Shown here piece by piece: positions 10,908 to 24,500 of a stretch of 64,000 bases of DNA. The DNA is from Xylocopa sonorina (Eukaryota; Arthropoda; Insecta; Hymenoptera; Apidae), in the NCBI RefSeq assembly GCF_050948175.1, contig NC_135199.1, positions 3,600,501 to 3,664,500 of the forward strand. The letters are read 5' to 3'. The notes under the pieces were generated by a model, which was not told the origin of the DNA, searched no databases, and saw only the letters and a list, made by a program, of their open reading frames with translations. Each line of letters begins with the position of its first letter. Position 1 is the first letter of the stretch. Both the position numbers and the translations under genes were made by a program.

Positions 10908-11194
10908 CTTTCCCCGCTTTTTTCCCTCCTTTTTTTTTCATTTTTCATTCTTTCGCCTACCGCCCGCTCTCCGTCGCTCCGCTTTTCTTCGTTTCCCATC
11001 CCCCTCGTCGCGGAATGGAACGGAACTCTGATATTCGCCGAGCATCAATAAAGCCGCATCGCTTTTCCGAAGTATAAGTGCTTCGTCTATTAATAGAGCT
11101 CTCTTTCTCTTTTTCTCTCTCCCCCTCCTACTCTCTGTCTCCCTTTTTCGTTCTTCTTTGTCTATCCCCTCGGCTTCTCTCTTTTATTTCTTTC
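10908..11194. repeat. Polypyrimidine tracts
   Basis: Two strongly C/T-biased runs on the plus strand, about 10908-11005 and 11100-11194, the second made of CTCTTTCTCT-like simple sequence. Such tracts are common low-complexity DNA in insects and bind GAGA-type factors on the other strand. Confidence 0.85.
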
Positions 11195-11353
11195 TGCGCG
11201 CTGGTATTCTCGAGAAGGGGTATGCTTCGGACCAGGAGGCGAAGAACGGGGTGGCGAGCGACGTGCAGCCTTTTCGACGTACGCGCACCCGCGTGCCTCG
11301 CGTGCGCGGGATGTACACACCCCCTTTTCCGCGATACTCGACTCAGCGGGAAC

Positions 11354-11402
11354 AGCCAGACAGAAAAACGAAAGGGAAAAAAGAAAAACAGAGAAAGAGA
11401 TG
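11354..11402. repeat. Polypurine tract complementary to the upstream pyrimidine tract
   Basis: A G/A-rich run on the plus strand. AGAGAAAGAGA at 11390-11400 is the exact reverse complement of TCTCTTTCTCT at 11100-11110, so the two tracts form a long-range inverted repeat. Confidence 0.75.
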
Positions 11403-14400
11403 TCCAATAAAAATAAGTCCTAAAGTGGTTCCTGCCCCGCCCTGCACGCGCTTATTCTCGAAGAATTCGTACGGTTACGTGTCCTCTACCCTCTCCGCCT
11501 CTTCCACTTTCCCCTGTTTCCCTTTGTTTCGCTCGTGCGTGCTTCCTAGCGCACACTTTGCATATCGACGTCCTGCGCTCGGATAAAGATATGCTCCGTT
11601 GGATATCTGCTGATTTCTGCTGACTTTTCCTCGCAACGGTTATAAATCGAGGGGTTAAAGGGAGAGCTAGTTTTAGCAAGCTAGCTGTGCATCCTACAGT
11701 TAATGGTCTCTCGTTAGATAAAGATGGTGAGTCAGTAATTGCAAGAAGCGGGGTTTCTTGTTTCTTTAAGAGGTTCAATGGATAAACATATTTATCGTTT
11801 ACCTGAGTTACTCGTATTACCTGATATGAATTTTCTTTATCGATTTGGTTCGTACGATAGAGACCTTTTACTTCATTCCAATTAAATTTTTTAGTTGTAC
11901 TTTTATATCTCTGACATCGTGCATTTTTTCAATTACTCGGATATTCGTAGAATTATTTTATCAACAAAATTTCCGGCTTTGCGTTGCACTAGTCCGTCCG
12001 AATACACCAAGGGGAACGCAGGCAAACGCGCTCTTTTCATCCCCCGCTGCCACTCGGTCCACGCTGTTGCGATTCAAAGACTTAGTCTACTAGCCGGGCT
12101 CTGACAATACCTTTCTCTGTAATTAGTCTAACGTACACATTACATATGGAAAACCGCAATTAAAATGACTGGCAGTGCACGGTTAAATAAGCCATTGGAA
12201 AGGAAACTAAGAGGTGCCACGAAAATTCACGTTGATCTTACGTGTTTTGGACAATACGCCACTTATGTCCGCGTCTACCTGTACAGGCGTTTTATCGAGT
12301 GTTTACTTCGAGATCGCTTGAAATTGCTGTTCTTTAATGGAAGGCACGGGTAGATCGTATATATTTGAATATTTAATAGCAACGACGCCAGTCGCTACAC
12401 GTTCATTTTATCGTCTGTAAACGTAGCCTATCGTCGCGAAGAAGAGCGCGAAGGTGCGCGCAAATATTTAGCCACTCTAAAGCACCGGTTTTTACCGCGA
12501 TAAACGCGCGAACAGCTGATGCATTATCATCGATAGCGATCACGTTCTCCGACGCTATGATCTAACTTATAGCGCCGAGGAAAATGATATAGGCTCTCGC
12601 CGCTCGCTCCTGCTAATCTTCTCTTTCTTAACAACGATCGTATCGCGGCGGCCTCTCGTGGCATCTTGTCTTTCCAGTGGAATTGATTTCGAAGAACTCG
12701 AGCACTCCCTCGCAGTATATCGTATCGCAGTTATATAAATTTTTTCTAATCGAACATAAAAAAGTAATAATCTTCGAGTTGTTAAACGTTTTAGTTATTT
12801 TTAGTTTTACTCGTCTATTCTATCGTATTCGAAAAACTAGAACTTTTGTAATGCCTGATTTAAACAATGGAAGACAGCCGACACTCCTGCTGGGGCATTG
12901 TTCACTTGCCAGCTCTGTTTAACCACGATCCACCATCACTTTATCCCCCTCGAGCACCCACGAACTTTTCATTCCGCTGCGCAATTGAATTTCTCGTTTG
13001 CATTTTTTTTTTCGACGGCGTTTAATCGTCGAACAATGGCGGCACGAGGACGGGGCGTACTCGTCTTTTCTTGGATCTCTTCTCCGGTCTCCCGGGGGTG
13101 GAGGGGGCTGCTTTATCGCGAATGTTTACAGGGTTTATCTTCGCACCCTCCGGAGTGGCCCGGCAGTCACTTACGTCCGCGCCCCCTGCTTGTGCACCGC
13201 TCGCACCCTTACGCGTCGCGGCCCAGGGATTCCCCGAAGGGGTTGGCCAAGGATCCGCAAGACGCGCGTATATCCCTTCTGTCATCGAGTCTCGCGTGTC
13301 ACCGATTGTTTCGCCTCGCCGCACCGTTCTACTCCGCTTCCTTTCTCCTCTGGCTTTGTGCAAATAAATAATGGAGTTACGTACGTGCTCTCCGGTGGCG
13401 GCCAACGGATTCGCTTGTTCCTCCGAACCAGCGGCTTCGCGGTTTTGCTTATGAATTCGCTTCCGTGTGCAGCGCGGCGTACCGCGTTTAAACGCCTCGC
13501 TTTGTACCGTTTGATTGCCATTCACCGGGGCTGCCAAAACTTGATTCCTCTCTGCCACCCTGTGTTTTAGATCTTTATACACTCGTCGTTGCGTTACCTT
13601 CGGTTCATTTGATGCTGTTAGTCGGTTCTACGGTCGATATCGGAAATGTCTAGTAAGCTATATTTACAGTTAATATGCGTTAACGAAATTTGTTTCCCAT
13701 TGCAAAAAATTGCAGTAAGTACCGCGGAACGTTTCATTGTATTTTATTTTCAGTTTCTCGCCGATTCGAATCATAAACGAACGAACAACGAGGAAGCGCA
13801 TCGTTAACTTGAGATATCTTCAAGTTGAAATGTTTGATTATCACTTTATCGTAGCGGAAGTCGACGACGCGACGAACTTCTCGAGCATTCACTCTGCTCG
13901 TCACCGTGTTAACTCACCGCTCGTAAATGCATCGCGGTCCCCGCAGCGATCCCGTCGCAACGGAACCTGCTCTGTCATTCGAGGAGATCGCAGAATCATA
14001 CACCGGTAAACGCAGCGGGTTAACGAACACGCGTTCGCAGTGACACGGCGTAGACGGGTTGTACGCGCCGCGGGCAGGCTCTAATAATTACGGACGTCAC
14101 CGGGTTTTCGTCGGAGGGTCGCCCGGTAAACACTTTGTAAATCATGCACCGGCACCGCGGCATACTCCCGCGGCGGGTACACGCGTGCACCTATGCACCC
14201 GGTGCACGCAGCCGTGCCGCAGGTAGACGACGCGTGCCGCCACACTGCGCTCTCCATACTCCATAGGTGCTGCACTCGAGCTGCGACCCTCCGCTCTTCG
14301 AGAACTCGCACACGCGATTCCGTCATTAATTGTACGAACACTGCACGCATGCACGCACTCTCCACGTGCCTATTTTCGTCGACCGCTTCTCTTTCGCACG

Positions 14401-14816
14401 GCGGCGCGTCTTCCTCTTCGTCTCCTCTTCATCCACACGGTGCTTTCACTTCGCCCGCGTCTTTTGTGTTATTCCATTTTTTCATACCTTCTCGCGGCAT
14501 TATTCCGTTTCGAGACCTTTCTATCGCGTCGGTTCGCTTTTGACACCATCTCTTCGAACAGTTGGACTGCGCCCTATGGCCTTTTACGAATTGAACTCGT
14601 TCCCGCAGGGAGGGCGTGAAAATTTCACGGCTCCACTGCGAAGGACTGGTTTCGAGGCACGTGAACGCGAATCGCGCTCGCTGGAATTCTTAATGGCTCG
14701 TCGTGCCCGAGCATGGAGAATTCGTAAGATCGTCCGGGTACCGGCTCGTTCGAGATACGATCGGATTGCTCCAACTGAATCTCGCCGCTGATTAACCCTC
14801 AGCGCGCGCAACCTTT

Positions 14817-14853
14817 CGCGTCCAAGTACGCTCCGAAGCTACGAAAGTTTCTC
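14817..14853 (+). repeat. Repeat module 1 (CGCGTCCAAGTACGC + CGAAAGTTTCTC)
   Basis: The 15-mer at 14817-14831 and the 12-mer at 14842-14853 both recur at 15546-15577 in the opposite order, each still on the plus strand. CACAGCT follows in both places. Confidence 0.75.
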
Positions 14854-15545
14854 ACAGCTCGGCTTTCTTGTACGCGTCCCGTTCGATATGATCGGCAGGG
14901 TGCCCGGAAGGGTGCGCGAGCCTTTGCGCTTAATCGAAATTTCGTCACGACTCGTTCGACTCTGTTCACCGCGTGAAAACGCGTTCGTCTCGCTTGCGAA
15001 CAGTCGCGTGCTTTTCCTCGACGTGACTAACAATCGAGTCTGAGCTTAGAAACCCGCGGCGCTCGTTTCAGAACGTCCTCGCGGTACCCTCCTCTCCTCG
15101 TCTATGCTCGACGCGCGCGAGGATAGACCGTTTCGAAACTTGAGGGACAATATTAGCGTTTGACGGTTTACACGAATCTGTAGTCGAGCGTGTTCCCGTC
15201 TGGCCGTCGGTAATGACAAGCATTACGCGAAATTACTGTTTGAACACGATTGCTCGGAATTGAAGCTTGAAATTGACGCGTGATACCGCGGGAAATTATG
15301 GATCGTGCGTCGTGCGAGAATCGGTTCGGTTGTTTCGCTTCGAGGCTCGTTGCTCCGCATCCACCGAACTAATTCTGAGATTAGAGAAACGGGTACTTTG
15401 GTCGTCTTTTTCCTATTAACATCAACGCTCGGAGGACGGTATTCGAAGACTTCCGATTTTACCAAAGTCCAGCGAACCGAGGCTACGAGAAAACTGTCGG
15501 TCGATCGAATAACCGTCAACGAAAATCTTATCGGAGTCCAAAGTT

Positions 15546-15577
15546 CGAAAGTTTCTCTGTACCGCGTCCAAGTACGC
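15546..15577 (+). repeat. Repeat module 2, same two words in swapped order
   Basis: CGAAAGTTTCTC at 15546-15557 precedes CGCGTCCAAGTACGC at 15563-15577, with TTTTCACAGCT just after. This mirrors module 1 about 730 bp upstream with the segments permuted. Confidence 0.75.
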
Positions 15578-17059
15578 CGAGTTTTCACAGCTGCCCCGGC
15601 CAGAAGACAGAGCCGTCTATATTTACTCAACACTTTCGGCTTTCCGGTTTCCTCGTGTCCCTTAATGGCGAGTTCACGGAAGTTCGTTAATGTACAAACC
15701 AATCTATTATTAGAGGGGCCGAGCGTACGTAGATATACATACATACGCGTTCCCATCGTCATCCCGGCCGTTCTAGAAAGCCTCTACCGACGCGAGGCAG
15801 ATCGATGTATCGTCGAAAGATCGATTTCGACGGCCGGCAGAGTCACGAATTCGAGTCGTGCCTTCGGCTGGCGAAGCCGAGGCTCTCTCGAGGCCTGTTC
15901 CCGTGCCTCAGGAACGTGAAAACGATCGATAACTCAGTGGAACGCCCCCATTGTCGAGGAGAGAAAGGAAGAAGGACAACCAGAGCCCTCCCTTTCCCTC
16001 TTCCCTCCTCTTTGCCCGTTCTTTTCAACCGAGAGAATGCGCGGCCAAGAAGCTCCTTTAACCTTTACGAAGGTGTATACGATCGAGCTTGAGAAGTCGG
16101 CCAGAACTCGTCGATAAGACGACAAAAGAAGAAACGATCCTCTGTTCGCGGTCTATTCTCGTATCGACGATACGTGAAAATGAAATACGCAGTTGTTACC
16201 GAGTTCCTTTCCCCTTTCATTTTGCTGTCGGCACGATATCGGTTCAAAGTTAATTGGGATGACGATTATTCATTATCGACGAACGTGTACTTTGTACACG
16301 CGTTACGTCCACCGTGTTTTCCTTACGCGGATGCTCGTGAATTTTTATTTCCTAGGATTCTCAACTCTCCACACGAAATTCGTCTTAGTTTACCGGATCG
16401 CATCGATTACCGATCGGTCGGTGGACGAGACTCGCGCTCGACGAATCCATCGGACGATTTCTTTCCACCGCTCGTCAAGAGGTACGTTTAAACGTCCACG
16501 GTATCATCGCTGGGCGTTTCTGGTCGATTACATCGAATCCGCGTAATTGCTGTCTGAGCCGATCCTAGAGCGCGTAATCGCGTTCCATCTTTCGAAACGG
16601 AGCAACCTGCCACTCGAAACAAAGCCACACGGAGTCCGAACGGTGTTGAAACACCGGCGCCGTTTGTCGCCGCGTGCAACCGTGTGGAAACGATCTGCAC
16701 CGTTTCCAACATCGCCACGGAAACGGATGCGACGTTCCTCCGACGAGGACAATGCGCTCCGAGGAAATTATCGGCGCGTCTACGCGAGCCCCTCTGCGCG
16801 TGAAAACGATTTCACTCGTTTCGATAAGGCTTAGAACTTGAGAACGGATGCGCTAGAAGTTGAAATATTTAACCTTACTCGATACGATGATCGTCTGAGA
16901 AGAATCAGATTCCGTTGGGATAATGCGTCCACCTTTCTAATCAGCATCGTGCATTTCCTATACAAAGCATTCACTTCCTGGCTGGAGTGAGTTCGAGCTG
17001 CTTAGGTGGGCGTTTACGAAGCACCAGTTTGTTTAAATTGACACAACTCGATCCGCCGG

Positions 17060-17099
17060 AGTGGCAGGAAACGTGCACATGTGCACTTGTAGTGGCAGG
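17060..17099. repeat. 14-bp perfect palindrome flanked by 9-bp direct repeats
   Basis: AGTGGCAGG at 17060-17068 and 17091-17099 flank the perfect palindrome GTGCACATGTGCAC at 17073-17086. The palindrome includes the E-box CACATGTG. No gene is adjacent. Confidence 0.8.
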
Positions 17100-18480
17100 T
17101 TGATTATTCCATCCTACTTTAGAACAGCGTCGGAAATATATGGCATAATATATAATTCTCAAAATTCAAATACCTCGTTCGCATTAGTGTAAGTTATTCT
17201 TCGTCGAGTAGATTCACATTTTAAAATTCTTTTTTCACGAACACATTTAGGATTTCGATAAGGATTTCGGAAATGTTTCGATACGTACAAGTGGATAAAA
17301 GATTACAGAAAAATTTTAATGAAACGCGTATACGCAGATGTAAACCCAGGAAGATTCATAACATCCGGTGTGAATGCAACTCGTTGACCCAATTTCGATT
17401 CGCCGTCCCAAAAGGGGCACCTAAACCGCACCATTCAATTCCAGCACGTGCAGACCTTTTACTCGCGCGTATACACACATTATTCCTTGTGACGCTTCAA
17501 CAAAAGATCCCGCCGCGAATAAATATTTCCATCAACTTGTTTGGCCACGTGGCTTCCGTTTACAAGCGTTTTCGCTGGCCGGAAGTGAACCGACACCTCC
17601 AAGACACCCACGTATCCATTGACTCACTCTTTACAAGCGATTATTGCTGCGGTGTATCAGGAATTGACAGTGGTAGGCGGCGCGACGAACCGAATCCTTG
17701 AGTCGCGGATGCGTTTCGTTATTTTCGCGACTCCGTTATATTTTATTCGCGAGTTTTCAAGATTTCACGCTGAAAATACCTAATTTCGACGCGGCCCCTC
17801 GTACTCGAATCTTATACGGTTTGAGGAAAACGGATCGCACGGCCACTTTCGTCACACACCCCGCGTCGTTCCCTTATCGGGGTCTCTGGACGTTCTAAAG
17901 GGGCGGAACTCGTGCGCCCACGCTTCCTCGCGTAGGTGCACCCTCCTGCAGGTACATACGTTCGTGTCGTCAGTTTTATCGTGCTGCAACGTTACGCCAA
18001 TGCAATTCAGAAACATTTGTGCGAGCGGCGAGTTCAAGGTTCCGCGATTGTGGAAGCGCAGTGCTTCCCTCGTAGGCCTCGTTGCGCACGGATTTATCGT
18101 CTCCGCGTTTGAGACTCGCATAGAAGCGTGGAGACAGACTGGGTTCAAGTACCTCGTCCTCCTTTTGAACTCTTTACCTTCGCTATATTATATTGGCACG
18201 AGGCAGGTCTCCCTTGCGCAACTTTGTCCTCTCGTACAAAGAGAAGATTCATAAAAGAGATAACGGTTTGATCTTATTTGGACTCATGAATTTGTGAGAA
18301 GTAAAGCGAGGAACTCGATAACAAGTCCCTACGTAGCTTTAATGGCCAATATCAGAAGTCGCGAAGTTATTTCCGTAACGAGTCGCTGGAACGCTATTAA
18401 TAATTTTACAATCATTTTTATCGGCGTCACGCTTTCCGGTTGAAAAATCCTACTCGCTACGCGTCCTTGTATCGTCGCAG
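17100..18480. other. Noncoding DNA
   Basis: AT-rich to about 17300, then mixed. No gene, RNA or mobile element recognised. Confidence 0.5.
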
Positions 18481-18524
18481 CGGAGAGAGAAAGAGACAGA
18501 AAGAAAGAGTAGAAGGAGGAAAAG
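18481..18524. repeat. GA-rich low-complexity tract
   Basis: Almost pure purine run (GAGAGAGAAAGAGACAG and similar) of about 44 nt on the plus strand. It resembles GAGA-factor target sequence. Function unknown. Confidence 0.75.
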
Positions 18525-21500
18525 TATCGAGAATATTTCGGGCAACAAAGGAAGCCTTTTGATTTCCTTTTTTTCTATCCAACCCCCTCCCGTTGGCCCC
18601 TGGTCGTTACGTAGGAGGAGGCAGATAATCAAGCTTAATTAAAACGATTATACCTACAAATCGAGCGGCAATGAGAATGCGGGCTTTCGAGCGCTTTCTT
18701 CCCTTTCAGCCAATTACCTTCGCCGAGCTTTACGAATCGAAGGGGGCTGCCTGCCCGCGGAGGAAGAGAATAAGAGAAACGAGAGAATGGGAGAGCGGCA
18801 CAGAAGCCCCGGTGCACGCGATTGAAGTTTCATTCTCTTCGAGGGGCACGTTTTAACGGAGTGCTTTCAGATGCCTCGCCGTGAATTACTTACGACCCAA
18901 AGCGATCCGGAATGTTGTCCGTCGAAAGACTTTAATCTCGCTTTTCCGTCGTTTTTTCCTCCTGCACTATTACTTTCTCTTTCGCGTGCACGTTCTAGTT
19001 ACTCCCGAACAGGTTGATGTACACGGCGCGCCTCGCAATGACGCATCGCGGTCTTTCACCGGTTCCAGGGGAATATTTAGGATTTTCGCCACATACAAAA
19101 CCCCGATTCTTCTTTCAACACCCTCGTCCGAAGTCCATTCGCGATGTCTAATGCAATTCACAACGCTACGTAACTGCTAAAGCACTCGTGACGACCGCAA
19201 ATAACCGGACAACGCGACGACGCAGCTTCCTCGGGCTTCCGAGAATCCCAAAGTCGAACGAGGAAAACGGTAACGAGAATTTAACGCGGAAAAATTGGTG
19301 TACGCTTTGGGGGCTGTCCGCGGAACGTCACCGGTTCCGTTGGTTGGCAATTAACGGAATTAACGCGAGTCAAAGGGGCTTCGGTGCTCGACGGGGACGG
19401 CCAGGGGCTGTCGGAGACCGCGGTTGCCAGGCGACATTTTATCAACGGCGGTGCCGACGAGGATGGTCCCCGCGTTTCTGGCCGACGAGAAGATTAAGCT
19501 TGACCTTTTTTCATTCGCGCCTTTCTTCGTCGTTATCAAAGAGCCCGCGAAGTAAGCATGTTACCTTTTCAAACGACGTCCCATTCTCCGGAGAATGAAT
19601 CCTAAGTCATTTCGTCTAGCGTCCCTCTAAAAGGAGAGGCCGCGGCGAGCTATTTTACGACCGCGACCCCGTCCCTGTTACGCGAATCAATGTTAACGAG
19701 TCGCTGAAAGAGTGATTAACTCTCTTTAACCGTGCTTCTTCCAGGTTAGAGGTAACGTTGCTTGATCTTGTCCGGTTTTTGTTTCCATGAACGACGAAGT
19801 AGCATTTTTCTGGGACTCTAAGAAGAGGTTCTGAAAGGGCGCGAAGTAGCATGCGGGGTTTTCTTTTTAGAGCGCGCACCTCTTTCATTCGCACTTACTT
19901 TGAATTAGGACTCGTGCTTCAGGTCACTCGGTGGAGGTTCTTTAAAAAAAAAAATGTTTGCATCAATGGGACTCTTCTTTCAGCGGAACGAAATTGTCCC
20001 AGAAAAGATTCGTACATTAGCATATAAGCAGTTTGAAGTAATGCTACTCGCAATTAACTTGGAACCGTTAGATTCGCGATGGAAATCTACGTACTCGGAA
20101 ATAATTTCTGCGAGTAACGTTTCTCTCTCGTCAAGAGTTCCATTCCGAGGGACGATTCCCATTCGCGTGAATTTGCAAGTCGAAGCCGTGGCGCATAAAA
20201 CGCCGCGTCAGATCGTTGGCAGCGATCGAAATGCCGGGGAAAACGTGGCCGTGCCGGTAAATTATCGCGGGGTGGATCGCGCTCGTTAACTTATCTGGAT
20301 CTCACTCTCCGTTTCGTTTCTCTCGTGCGCGCTCGACGAGGTGTTAAAAAAGAATTCCTTAAAAAGAATTTCCTTTCGAACGCTTCTGTCTCGCGGCTGC
20401 GATCGTCTTTGAATTCACGACGATTTTTATTCGCGCCGCGGAGATACGGCTACAGGAAACGACCCGGATTTTACGATCACCCCGTGTTTTCCTCGTTATT
20501 ACTCGCGCGGAAGGGCGACTGGAGAACGGAGCGGTTATAGCGGAGAACTGACGAAAGATCTTCTCTATGGTTGCACTTCGCTTCAATTTCGACGAGTGTG
20601 ACCGGAATTTATTTTTAAGATGACGACTTGAAATATTCTAATCTCTAAAATAGGAACGTTTAAAGTAGCGAAATGAAACGTTTCTTTTATCGCAATATCG
20701 GCCTGTTTCAACGTATATACAAAATAGGATTACGTCATTAGGAGAAGTTGGTTAGTCGTAATTTACTGTGAAATTTTGTTCCACGTTGCCATTACTATTC
20801 CATACGTCCCACGGTTGTAACGGAACGATTTCACGTTTGCCCACGTACAACTGTTACTTTGATACCGTCAGCCTACCTCTTTAACGCTTTTACATATTAT
20901 ATTGTTGATAATATAATAATTTTCAAATATCTGTTTTCGCGAATGCCATACTTCAGAATTGTATCTTTGCCTTGAAAACTGAAAAAATTCATATAACGTT
21001 TGTACATTGTTTCTCAAGATTGCGATGCGTAAGAATTTAAGCGGTTTCGAAACGTCAATCGCGTTTTGCAATTCTTAAGCGGAATTTGAACGTTTTGTAT
21101 GTGTCACGTGTTGTTTCGATTACGTTAATCTCCAAATTTCATAGACCGAATAAAAGCTAAACTTCTCTCGAATAGTTATTCCAACAGCGTTCGTAAACGC
21201 GCTATTACATAATGCAGTAACCGTGTGAACGAGAAAAGCATACGCATAAAATTCAAGCGCAGACATTTGCAAAATACTGAATTAGAAGGACGCCGGAGTC
21301 ACCTGCTCAATTCGAAGCGTTACTCGCGCCTTACTTACCATCAGCACCGATTCACAATTCTGCGATAATCAATTTTTCATTTCAGCAAAGTCGCATTCTA
21401 ATTATTAATAGACCACCGTATAAAAACCAAAATTAACATCTTGCAACGCGTCGTAATAAAGTTACCATCGATACCATTCGAAAGCATCACGAAAGGATCC

Positions 21501-24500
21501 GTGAAACACGTGCAACCCTCGACGGGGCGTCGCATCGTAGCATTTTCCAATGATACGCGACGACACCCGAACAGCACCCGCCGCGTGTAGCCGTTAAATA
21601 TTCGTATCCGTCGCGTCCGTACCCGCACGCGTATCTGCATGTCAAAGGGGTGGAAGAGCATCGAGGCTCGGCATTAAAGAGCGTGTTGACTGTACGCACG
21701 TGATTTGCGTGTCTACGTTACAAAGTGACTCCGCGGCTTTTGAGACCGCGCGCGCCTGTTTCTCCGTCTGTCCGTTCAGCGTCGTCCATTTTCCCCTTCA
21801 CGGACCCGAAGCAGAAGAGGATCGAGCGCGTAGCCACGGAGAGCGTGGTGGGCTTTCCGAGTCGAAGAGCGCTCGACGACGGGGTCGCCCTTGAGTAAGG
21901 GGCGGTTGGGACCGCGCGCGCGTCCTCGAGTGCTCCTGAAACGCTTAGGAATCGTGTTTAAGGGAAACCAGTTTCACCGTTCAAATTCGAACCGCACCGA
22001 TAGGCTGGGGAACGCGTGCCCGAGGGACGATTATCGTTCTCGACGGGTATCCACCAGCAAACTCTCGAGCGACTAGCCACGCGGAAATTCGAGTTCCGTC
22101 GATAGATTAATTCGCTAACGTTGCTCCGAATCTCTTTTCCTTCCACGGTCCCTCTCTTGCGCTTAACGTTGTTTGAGCGCTGACTACGCACTCTTTTCGA
22201 GTGTTGCTGGATCTTGTAGGATGCGGTGTGCTCAGCGGGAAGCGCGCGAGGTTGGATCAAAGTCGTTTCGATCCCCTTCGAGGGATCGAGTTTAAAATGT
22301 AGGTATTTCCGTCTCTTCCGAGAGGGAATCGATGGGACGAAAGTTCCGCGGCGGAATTCCAAGGGTATCGGAAGTCGAACGCGTTTCCTGCGAATCAGAG
22401 TCGAACGTTCGAATATTCCTCGCGACGACAGCGTCAATCCGCCGATGCCGGCTGGAGAGTACGAACCCTTCCACCCTCTCGTCCGTTGCCTCGCAGCCTC
22501 GTGTAATTAATGAAGTTACGCTAATGCAATAATGCACCGTCGCCGTGTTTCGTCCCCGTCCCACGTGCTCCTGCCGATTCCTGTCGTTAATGCCGGTTCG
22601 TCGGCGGCGATTGTCATCCTGGTGCATTCAAAGGGTCGTCATTAACGCGCAGCCAGCTTGGTTTTATATGTATTTGCAAGGATCTGTCGTTGACGAGCAC
22701 GGAAACAGCCGTATCCGCGTTATCGACGTGTTCGTTTCTTTTTCACGGAGGTGTGAAAATCGCGTTTACATTCAGTTGGGGTTGTTTGCTAGCGCGAGGT
22801 ATCTATCGTCAGCGCGTCTCGCGTCTGCATTCTTTCGCATTTCCGTTCGATCAGATAACGGTTGCTTAGCCGTTTTCCTTTTATATCCTTCGCTATCGCG
22901 ACACGAGCAGCTGGCGCTGTAATTTCAGGCAATAAGAGAAAAGGAGATGGCTTCGAAATGTCCAGGCCAGACGTCCTGGATGAGATCCATCTGCAAAAGC
23001 GGACGACCGAGCGTGGTCGCGTTAAAATACCGCGGGCAAGTCGCGCAGACGTTTTTTGGGTTAGAACGATGTTCTCGCGTCCACGCGACGCCGGTAACTC
23101 GTGCCAAACGATGGACTGCACGTGGGAAACCGTTGTCTCAACGAGGCGAAATAAACGTTCGAACCGCGTCCGACTCGTGTCGAAGAATTCGAATCGCGAT
23201 ATCGTGCTCGTTTGACGGAAAGCATTTGCATTTAGAGGATCGCGGGCCCTTCGCCGTAGGAAACGGCCGCCTGCTCAAAGAAACATCGCGCACCTACTCG
23301 CGCTTAATTAATCTAATTAAGCCCGCGGCGGGCTAGCGAGCGAAATATTCCTGCTCGCGACTACTGTTTGCCTAACGCGGCTAATAAACCTAGCAGAATT
23401 TCGACCGTGTATCCGAACTAATAACGTTTCATATTCCCCTGTAACAGAGCTATTAGCGAGCGCTTTGCGCGACCATCTACAGAATGCGTGTAACGAGGTT
23501 TCTAGGCGATCGAATTTCGTTCGTCTCGTCGTTTCAAGTGTAAATTATACGAAGCTGTTTAAGCAAGAATGCAGGCTATTTCCAGCGGTGTGATTATCTG
23601 CAACGCGTTTTAAAACGTCTGTTTGCACATTTTGAGCACACTTATTTCACTTATCGAGAATGGAATACGTTTACATATTGAGTCACGCGTGTATTCACGA
23701 GAAATTCATTTCTGCAACGCTCTTCCTGTGAACGAGTTCGTTCTCGGCATAGTTACGTACATTATACGCACTTGCTTTCGAACCTTTCGTCGATCATTCC
23801 GCTACGACCTCAACGTCATCATTGGGACCGATCGATCGAGGTCATAGAATAACTTCGTAATTTCATCAGCTGTTGTCGACGAATCATAGAGGCCTAGATT
23901 TCGATCAGCTGCGAGCATATCGTATAAATCGAGCTTATCGAACTATTGATTTGTTCAACGGGGTGTAAAAAGCGTCGAGTCGCGGCCATTCGGAAGAACA
24001 CTGTTAACGGTGTGGATCTCGAGTGGATCGCTTCCTGGCTGCGTATCGTTGATTCGTCGGAACTATGCGGAAGCTGGACGAGAGTAATGGAGGGTAATAA
24101 AGTAATTCGTGGCGAATTTATTCGGCAAATACGCTCGCGTTCCTGACGCGCAACGAAACAACCTCGGACGACGGATCTCCGGGTCTCCCGTCCGCCTCGA
24201 TGCTGGGTTCATCGCCGTTTGTTTGCTTTCTTCTCCATACCGCGTAGGCACCGAAAGATACGGTAGGAGGTGCGGCTAACCGAGTCGACCGCAGTTAATA
24301 ATCCTGTTCTCGTGATCTCGGACGTTGCCACCGGTAAACAGACGCTCCTCTCTTAATAAGCGTAAGCTGGTTAACGCTGATCCCTGTTACGTCGATCGTC
24401 GTGAGGACTGGCAGACTTTTCGAGCGGAATTAATTGCCACCGAGCTATTTATCGGAGCATCGTTCGATTCCTCTTCGTCGAGTGAGTATTTCACGCGCGT

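Larger units (their letters stand above)
11195..17059. other. Noncoding block, CpG-rich from about 12.9 to 16.8 kb
   Basis: Many overlapping open frames of 100-200 codons occur on both strands, all Arg/Ser-rich, mutually overlapping and without any domain. I read these as a by-product of stop-codon scarcity. A palindrome TGCACCCGGTGCA sits near 14195. I found no gene. Confidence 0.5.

Noticed and set aside
12998..13582. Overlapping open frames of 186-190 codons on both strands
   Set aside because: They overlap each other, are Arg/Ser/Pro-rich, have no domains or splice logic, and occur where CpG richness lowers stop frequency.
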